From Neolewinella maritima (GTDB taxonomy: Bacteria > Bacteroidota > Bacteroidia > Chitinophagales > Saprospiraceae), in the NCBI RefSeq assembly GCF_923081025.1, contig NZ_CAKLPZ010000003.1, forward strand, positions 496,001-560,000: a stretch of 64,000 nt of DNA, given 5' to 3'. The notes under the pieces are model-generated. The model ran no database searches, was not told the origin of the DNA, and saw only the letters and a program-made list of their open reading frames with translations. The translations under genes and the position numbers were made by a program. Shown here in pieces: positions 59,274 through 64,000 of this stretch; position 1 is the first letter of the stretch; every line of letters starts with the position of its first letter.

Positions 59274-62210
59274 TCAGGTCAGCAGGAATTCGATCTCCCC
59301 GGGGTCTAGTTCCAGCGAGGCCTTACCGTCGATGATCTCACCGGCCAGCCGCTTCTTGCGCTGTTGCAGCCGGTGGATCTTTTCCTCCAGGGTATCCTTG
59401 CTCAGGAACTTGCGTGCAAACACATTACCCCGCCGGCCGATGCGGTGAGCCCGGGCGATGGCCTGGTCTTCGGTACTGGGGTTCCACCAGGGATCGAGGA
59501 TGAATACGTAGTCGGCCGCCGTCAGATTGAGCCCCGTGCCGCCCGCCTTGATGCTGATCAGAAAGGTCTGTACCGCGGGGTCTTCCTGGAAGCGGCCCAC
59601 TTCCACCGCTCGCTGCGCACTGTCTACGGAGCCCGTCAGCCAGGCGAAGGGTTGATTCGCCTCCCTTAGGTGAGTACGGAAGAGCTCGAGGTGTTTCACC
59701 ATGCTGCTGAATACCAGCACCTTATGCCCGGCCCGCCGCAGTGTGTCCCACTGCGCGATGGCCTCGGCGAACTTGCCGCTACCCTGCGTATAGTCCGGAT
59801 CGGCGATCACGGGATGATTAGCCAGCTGCCGCAGGCGGGTCAGGGTCTGGATGACCCGGAGCTTATAGCCACCACTGCCATCTTCTTCCGTCGCGGCGGT
59901 GCCCAGCAGAGCGTTGCGTGCCGCGGAGCGCTCAGCCTCGTAGCGCCGACGCTGCGCGGCGGTCATCTCGCAGTAGAATACCTGCACGTCGAGCTCCGGA
60001 AGATCTGGGGCTACCTCGGCCTTGGTGCGCCGCAAGAGGTGAGGATTGACCAACTGCCGCAACTGTTCCTTTTTACGGGTGTCGTCGTGCACCTCGATGG
60101 GGGTGATGAAGGCACGCTTGAAGAAGGCGTAGCTGCCCAGTAGACCGGGATTGATGAACTGCATCTGTGACCATAGGTCCGACAGCGAGTTCTCGATCGG
60201 CGTACCCGACAGGCTGATCCGGTGCAGGGCCGGTAGCGTGTTGATGGACCGGAAGATCTTACTCTGCCGGTTCTTGATCTGCTGACTCTCGTCCAGGATG
60301 ATGTACGAAAGCGCTAAGTCCTGCAGCACGGCCTGATCCCGCAGCGCCGTCTGATAGGTGGTCAGCAACACATCGTAGCGGCGCAGGATGCGGGGATCGC
60401 GGTGGCGCTTCGTGCCTACGTTGGCCAGTACGGTCAGGGACGGCGCAAATCTCCGCAGCTCGGTCGCCCAGTTATACACCAGGGAGGCTGGCAGCACGAT
60501 CAGGGCACGCAGGGGCTGGAGGTAGGCCTCATCGTCGGCGGCCGCTGCCGCGAAGAGGTCGATCTGTACCGCCGGGTGGTCCGCGTCTTGTGGGACTTCC
60601 TGTTCGGAGGACTGTTGCTCCTTAGCGTACAACAGCACGGCAATGGTCTGTAGCGTTTTGCCCAGCCCCATATCATCGGCCAGGCAGGCCCCCAGCCGTT
60701 CGTGGTAGTGGCGGACCAGCCAGCGGACACCCTCCAGCTGATAGGGACGCAGTACGGCGTGTAGTGAATCCGCAGGTGCATAGTCCGGTACCACTACGTC
60801 CGGCGTCACTCCGGTGGACAGTCCCATCGGCCGCAGTAGCGCCGCCTGACTACGTGCCAATCGCACTCGTCCATTGGCTACGCGAGCCAGCTCCAAGCCG
60901 GGCGCGTAGCGGACGAACCACTCTTCCGGCAGCAGGGCCAGACTACCGTCCGGCAATTCGTAGCGTCGGTCGCCCCGCTGAAGGTGTCGGACCAAGTTCA
61001 CGAAGGGAATACTATGGCTGCCTAGCTGCACGGTACCCAGTAGGTCGAGCCAGTCACCGGTCTCCGTTACCGATAGCTGGATACTGGCGGCGTAGTCCGT
61101 ATAGCGCTGACCGTCCTCCTCCGGCGGATCTACCCGTATGCCCAGGGCTTCCAGCTCGCAGCGGTAGTGCAGAAGCCAGCGGAGATTCTCATACGTCGTA
61201 GGAGTAGGTCGTAGACTTAGGGCCGCGGTATCGGACGCCTCCCCAAGCCCACGATCCCGCACCGGCCTCATTAGTTCGGTCTCCGCCGCGGGATCACGTG
61301 TCGTGCGAGTGACCTGGTACGGTGGCTCCGTAGTATAGGACACATGGATCAGCTCCGGTTCCTCGAGGTCGTACTCCTGCTCTTCGTACTGGAGATACGC
61401 CCGGATCAGGTAGTGCCCGTCGAAGGGGTGGGGCACGGCGGCCAGGCGCAGCCCGGTCGGCGCGGTGACCCGCACGAAATCGAAACCCTCCACTACTGGG
61501 TCGTGCAGGCGTACGGCCCGGGTAACGAACTTGCGCAGGTAGCGACTCACGTCCGCCGGGGGAACAAGCAGGACGTCGCGGGTCAGGAAGGGGCGCAGAC
61601 CGTCTCCGCGCATGCCCCATACTTGTACGAGTCGCCGGCCCACGGCGATCCAGCCGGGGGCGGGTCGGTTGGTGAGGATGCGGGGGTCGAGATGGCGGAC
61701 CAGCTGCTCCTGCCCGTCGGCATCCAGCAGGCGGAGTCGGTAGTGCATCCCGGCCGCATCGAGGGTAAAGTACAGGCGGGGGCGAATGGCCTCTTTCGCA
61801 AAGCGGACCAGGGCGGGCCGGATGGCCGCTCGCGTATCAAGGTTGAGGGTTACCGGGCAGGCCGACTGCCGGCACGCGATGAGTAGTTCTGAGCTACGGA
61901 GATGAATGTATCGTAGGACGGACTCGCGCTCCTTGCTTCCGTCCTTCAATAGTCCGGCCAGGGTAGGTACCTTCTTGCTACCCCGCCGAAAGTGCTCGGC
62001 GATCGACTTATCGCGGAGCTCTTCCGCCAGGTGCAGGATCCGGTCTAGTGCGGCGGTCGACGGTATGCCGTAGCTGCCCAGGGCAGTGCGTCGGGCGGTC
62101 TGGTGCACGGTTCTTGGGCGGCCGGCTTCGTCCAGACCGACGAAATAGGCCTTGGGGAGCCAGACCCCCGTGCGGAACTCAAAAAAGTTAATTACGATAG
62201 CACTCTGCAA
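59274..62210 (-). CDS. SNF2-family DNA-dependent ATPase / helicase
   Basis: About 978 residues. The C-terminal half is a complete SNF2 ATPase: motif I LADDMGLGKTLQT, motif II DESQ in ILDESQQIKN, motif III SLSGTPIEN, and the helicase C lobe with LVFSSMV, GGTGLNLTAADYVFILDPWWNPS and AIARAHRIGR. The N-terminal half is a less conserved beta-rich region typical of bacterial RapA/HepA-like Snf2 proteins. The start is uncertain: I use a TTG at 62210 giving MQSAIVINFFEF; the frame stays open to an ATG at 62366, which would overlap the divergent protease gene. Probably remodels nucleoprotein or RNA polymerase complexes. Confidence 0.88.
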   Translation of the reverse strand: MQSAIVINFFEFRTGVWLPKAYFVGLDEAGRPRTVHQTARRTALGSYGIPSTAALDRILHLAEELRDKSIAEHFRRGSKKVPTLAGLLKDGSKERESVLRYIHLRSSELLIACRQSACPVTLNLDTRAAIRPALVRFAKEAIRPRLYFTLDAAGMHYRLRLLDADGQEQLVRHLDPRILTNRPAPGWIAVGRRLVQVWGMRGDGLRPFLTRDVLLVPPADVSRYLRKFVTRAVRLHDPVVEGFDFVRVTAPTGLRLAAVPHPFDGHYLIRAYLQYEEQEYDLEEPELIHVSYTTEPPYQVTRTTRDPAAETELMRPVRDRGLGEASDTAALSLRPTPTTYENLRWLLHYRCELEALGIRVDPPEEDGQRYTDYAASIQLSVTETGDWLDLLGTVQLGSHSIPFVNLVRHLQRGDRRYELPDGSLALLPEEWFVRYAPGLELARVANGRVRLARSQAALLRPMGLSTGVTPDVVVPDYAPADSLHAVLRPYQLEGVRWLVRHYHERLGACLADDMGLGKTLQTIAVLLYAKEQQSSEQEVPQDADHPAVQIDLFAAAAADDEAYLQPLRALIVLPASLVYNWATELRRFAPSLTVLANVGTKRHRDPRILRRYDVLLTTYQTALRDQAVLQDLALSYIILDESQQIKNRQSKIFRSINTLPALHRISLSGTPIENSLSDLWSQMQFINPGLLGSYAFFKRAFITPIEVHDDTRKKEQLRQLVNPHLLRRTKAEVAPDLPELDVQVFYCEMTAAQRRRYEAERSAARNALLGTAATEEDGSGGYKLRVIQTLTRLRQLANHPVIADPDYTQGSGKFAEAIAQWDTLRRAGHKVLVFSSMVKHLELFRTHLREANQPFAWLTGSVDSAQRAVEVGRFQEDPAVQTFLISIKAGGTGLNLTAADYVFILDPWWNPSTEDQAIARAHRIGRRGNVFARKFLSKDTLEEKIHRLQQRKKRLAGEIIDGKASLELDPGEIEFLLT

Positions 62211-62244
62211 GCCGCCAAGGTACGGGGGCGGTGTATTTTGCGCC

Positions 62245-62955
62245 GTGCCTACCGCCCTCCACCTGCTGTTCATCCTACTCGGAGTCGTGCTCCCCGCCGT
62301 CCTGTTCGTGAATGCCCGGCGGGGAAGCCGTTCGCAGCAGCGGATCCACTGGTCGCCGGCACTCAAGGTGCGGATGTACTACGCCAACGGCCTGCTGCTG
62401 CTCAGTCTGGCCGTGATCACGCTGGTCGTCTGGTACTTTACCGGCCGGCCGTTCACGGAGCTAGGGCTTGGCTGGGGCAGGACGCCCTACGATCCGGCCG
62501 CGATCGGCATCATAGGTGCCTTCGTGGCGCTGTACGGGATGGACCTGTACGCCGAGGCCGGCTCCCCTACGCGGCAGCAGGACACCCGCGTAAAGTTCCG
62601 CGCGCTGGGCTTTCTGCCGAATACCGGTACCCAGTACCTGCACTTCCTGTTCCTCTGTGCCTGCGCCGGGGTAGGGGAGGAGATCGTGTACCGCGGCTTC
62701 CTGGTCACCTACAGCGCCGAGCTCTTCGGCGATAGTGTCTGGGGTGTGGTAGGTACGCTGGCGTTTCCCGCCCTGTCGTTCGGCCTGGCGCACATCTACC
62801 AGGGCACGCGCGCCGTGCTCAAGATCATCCTGATGGCCCTGCTGTTCGGATTCTTCTTCTACCGCACGGGTAGTCTGTGGCCACTCATCCTGCTACACAC
62901 CGCCATCGATGCGGTGGGCGGACTCCTGAACTGGTACCTCGAGGAGCAGGAGTAA
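62245..62955 (+). CDS. CPBP-family intramembrane metalloprotease
   Basis: A 236-residue membrane protein of the CAAX protease/bacteriocin-processing (CPBP) family. Motif 1 is GEEIVYRGFL (Glu-Glu-x3-Arg), motif 2 the His in LAHIYQG, motif 3 HTAID; about six hydrophobic segments. The start is a GTG at 62245, 34 nt from the divergent helicase start; the longer frame from an ATG at 62152 runs through the helicase 5' region and is unlikely. Such proteases cleave membrane-bound targets; the substrate is unknown. Confidence 0.88.
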   Translation: MPTALHLLFILLGVVLPAVLFVNARRGSRSQQRIHWSPALKVRMYYANGLLLLSLAVITLVVWYFTGRPFTELGLGWGRTPYDPAAIGIIGAFVALYGMDLYAEAGSPTRQQDTRVKFRALGFLPNTGTQYLHFLFLCACAGVGEEIVYRGFLVTYSAELFGDSVWGVVGTLAFPALSFGLAHIYQGTRAVLKIILMALLFGFFFYRTGSLWPLILLHTAIDAVGGLLNWYLEEQE

Positions 62956-62964
62956 GTCGGTCGT

Positions 62965-62986
62965 CGGGCGGGGCCGCGGGTGCGCA
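62965..62986 (+). repeat. GC-rich interspersed repeat
   Basis: CGGGCGGGGCCGCGGGTGCG (+CA), 9 nt after the protease stop. Almost identical to the minus-strand copy at 6562-6582, over 56 kb away. Confidence 0.6.
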
Positions 62987-63019
62987 GAAAGGAAGTGGGA
63001 AAATTCCGTAGCCAAACGC

Positions 63020-63050
63020 TTGCTGCATTTGAAAAGACTCCGTACCTTTG
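63020..63050 (+). promoter_or_regulatory. promoter of tRNA-Arg
   Basis: TTG at 63020-63022, 20 nt spacer, TACCTTTG at 63043-63050: the same -7 octamer as the tRNA-tuf promoter. It lies 23 nt before the tRNA. Confidence 0.8.
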
Positions 63051-63073
63051 CGGTCGCTTCGCAAGAAGTGATT

Positions 63074-63150
63074 GGCTGCGTAGCTCAACTGGATAGAGCA
63101 CTTGACTACGAATCAAGAGGTTTCAAGTTCGAATCTTGACGCGGTCACCA
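63074..63150 (+). tRNA. tRNA-Arg (ACG)
   Basis: Acceptor GGCTGCG pairs with CGCGGTC; anticodon stem CTTGA/TCAAG encloses CTACGAA with anticodon ACG (inosine-modified in most bacteria, reads CGN). Discriminator A at 63147 followed by an encoded CCA, the only tRNA in the window with one. Confidence 0.96.
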
Positions 63151-63159
63151 CACCATAAA

Positions 63160-63184
63160 GCAGACTGCGGTCTGCTTTTTTTTT
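63160..63184 (+). terminator. intrinsic terminator after tRNA-Arg
   Basis: GCAGAC-TGCG-GTCTGC followed by nine T. It closes the tRNA-Arg transcript before the rpmB group. Confidence 0.92.
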
Positions 63185-63203
63185 CCGCCCCATCTCCGGG
63201 CGG
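63185..63203 (+). promoter_or_regulatory. hairpin in the rpmB leader
   Basis: CCGCCC (63185-63190) pairs with GGGCGG (63198-63203) around CATCTCC, 32 nt before the rpmB ATG and directly after the tRNA-Arg terminator. It may be a leader structure for ribosomal protein control or a second terminator (CGTTTT follows). Confidence 0.35.
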
Positions 63204-63234
63204 CGTTTTCACTTGATAGCAACGTCCTTTCGCT

Positions 63235-63483
63235 ATGTCTAAAGTCTGCAAACTCACGGGTAAGAAGCCGATCAGCGGTAACAACGTCTCCCACTCCAAC
63301 CGGAAGACCAAGCGCCGCTTCGTACCCAACATTCAGAAGAAGCGCTTCTTCGTACCCGAGCTCGGTAAGTTCATCACCCTGCGGGTATCCACCAGCGCGA
63401 TGCGTACCATCAACAAGCTGGGCGTATACGCTTACGTAAAGAAGCTAGAGAACAAGGGCATCGAAACTGGCGTCAAGTTCTAA
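63235..63483 (+). CDS. rpmB: ribosomal protein L28
   Basis: An 82-residue L28, starting [22 protein letters not shown] with the conserved KTKRRFVPN stretch. It heads the rpmB-rpmG-DUF4295 set, with rpmG 12 nt downstream. Confidence 0.98.
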   Translation: MSKVCKLTGKKPISGNNVSHSNRKTKRRFVPNIQKKRFFVPELGKFITLRVSTSAMRTINKLGVYAYVKKLENKGIETGVKF

Positions 63484-63495
63484 AGTACCCTCCCC

Positions 63496-63684
63496 ATGGC
63501 AAAGAAGAGCAAAGGCAACCGCAACCAGGTCATCCTGGAGTGCACCGAGCAGAAAGAAACCACCGTACCCGGCACCAGCCGCTACGTCACCCAGAAGAAC
63601 CGGAAGAACACACCCGGCCGGATGGAGCTGAAGAAGTATAATCCCAACCTGCGTCGTATGACGCTGCACCGGGAAATCAAGTAA
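63496..63684 (+). CDS. rpmG: ribosomal protein L33
   Basis: A 62-residue L33: the N-terminal [20 protein letters not shown] and C-terminal [15 protein letters not shown] are canonical. It lacks the CxxC pairs of the zinc-bearing form, so this is the zinc-free type. Followed by the DUF4295 gene after 47 nt. Confidence 0.98.
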   Translation: MAKKSKGNRNQVILECTEQKETTVPGTSRYVTQKNRKNTPGRMELKKYNPNLRRMTLHREIK

Positions 63685-63731
63685 CCCAACCCCTAGCGGC
63701 CGCCGGTCGTTAGCTACAAAATAATCGCAGT

Positions 63732-63905
63732 ATGGCTAAGGTATCAAAGAACTCCCGCGTCGGTAAGCGTAGCGCTAACGCCGGCTCCGGTCGCGACTTC
63801 GTCAAGCTCGTTCAGTCCATCAAGAACCCCGAAACGGGCAACTACACCTATAAGGAGGTGATGATCCACAAGGACAAGTTGGACGATTTCATGAAGGATA
63901 AGTAG
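63732..63905 (+). CDS. DUF4295-family protein
   Basis: A 57-residue basic protein: MAKVSKNSRVGKRSANAG at the N-terminus, then KLVQSIKNPETGNYTYKEV and a lysine/aspartate-rich tail. Proteins of this family sit next to rpmB-rpmG in most Bacteroidota and are thought to be ribosome-associated. Its function is not established. The gene ends the operon; a strong terminator follows. Confidence 0.85.
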   Translation: MAKVSKNSRVGKRSANAGSGRDFVKLVQSIKNPETGNYTYKEVMIHKDKLDDFMKDK

Positions 63906-63928
63906 TTTTACTACCTACCTTCGGCCAG

Positions 63929-63967
63929 AGGCCCGAACCACAACAAGTGGTTCGGGCCTTTCTATTT
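63929..63967 (+). terminator. intrinsic terminator after the rpmB operon
   Basis: A 13-bp perfect stem AGGCCCGAACCAC (63929-63941) / GTGGTTCGGGCCT (63947-63959), loop AACAA, then TTCTATTT. It ends the rpmB-rpmG-DUF4295 transcript. Confidence 0.9.
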
Positions 63968-64000
63968 ATGTGCCGCTCCAGACGGATCGTGCCTTGCAGG

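Overview
The window looks like the chromosome of a GC-rich, probably marine member of the Bacteroidota, most likely a Saprospiria/Lewinella-type bacterium. The evidence is a SusC/SusD pair, many secreted sulfatase lipoproteins, starts without Shine-Dalgarno sequences, promoters of the Bacteroidota type (TTTG, about 19 nt, TAnnTTTG), the order rpmB-rpmG-DUF4295, and the order tRNAs-tuf-tRNA(Trp)-secE-nusG-rplKAJL-rpoBC. The genus is inference.

Positions 1-23884 form a carbohydrate island built around L-rhamnose. It holds two tandem GH78 alpha-L-rhamnosidases (the first cut by the window edge), a secreted TIM-barrel isomerase-like protein, four S1 sulfatases, SusC/SusD, a GntR-type regulator with a sugar-binding domain, and a rhamnose catabolic operon (fused rhamnulose-1-phosphate aldolase/dehydrogenase, RhaI-type isomerase, FGGY kinase, NCS1-like permease). 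The likely substrate is a sulfated rhamnose-rich glycan such as ulvan or rhamnan sulfate: outer-membrane uptake by SusCD, desulfation, rhamnose release, then import and breakdown. The susC promoter and the rha promoter share an unusual layout: two direct TCCYGTA-like repeats at a 10-bp period, an AT-rich spacer, then two inverted TACAGGA-like copies at a 10-bp period, the last starting exactly 29 nt before the -7 element. I infer that the GntR protein controls both.

Positions 23900-37252 carry mixed genes: cdsA, a MerR regulator, a lipid A-type acyltransferase, pckA, a LytTR two-component pair, a small protein plus TonB-dependent receptor pair, an SDR oxidoreductase, a LuxE-like acyl-protein synthetase, a lipoprotein, two glycosyltransferase-like genes and a Xer-type recombinase.

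Positions 37264-51405 are the translation/transcription core: four tRNAs, tuf, tRNA-Trp, secE, nusG, rplK, rplA, rplJ, rplL, rpoB and rpoC. Just before tRNA-Trp lie two tandem degenerate tRNA-Trp-like units, each with a 22-nt D-loop insert and a 24-nt insert exactly at anticodon-loop position 37/38, and neither with a T arm. Hairpins lie between rplL and rpoB and between rpoB and rpoC.

Positions 51436-64000 hold a BNR-repeat protein, ffh, a metallo-hydrolase, a sodium:solute symporter with a tiny upstream membrane protein, an SNF2 helicase, a CPBP protease, tRNA-Arg, rpmB, rpmG and a DUF4295 gene ended by a strong terminator. A short GC-rich repeat (consensus near GGGCGGGGMMGCGGGTGCG) recurs at least seven times at gene boundaries, once inside the signal-peptide coding region of a sulfatase. 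I saw no CRISPR array, insertion sequence, prophage or rRNA gene.
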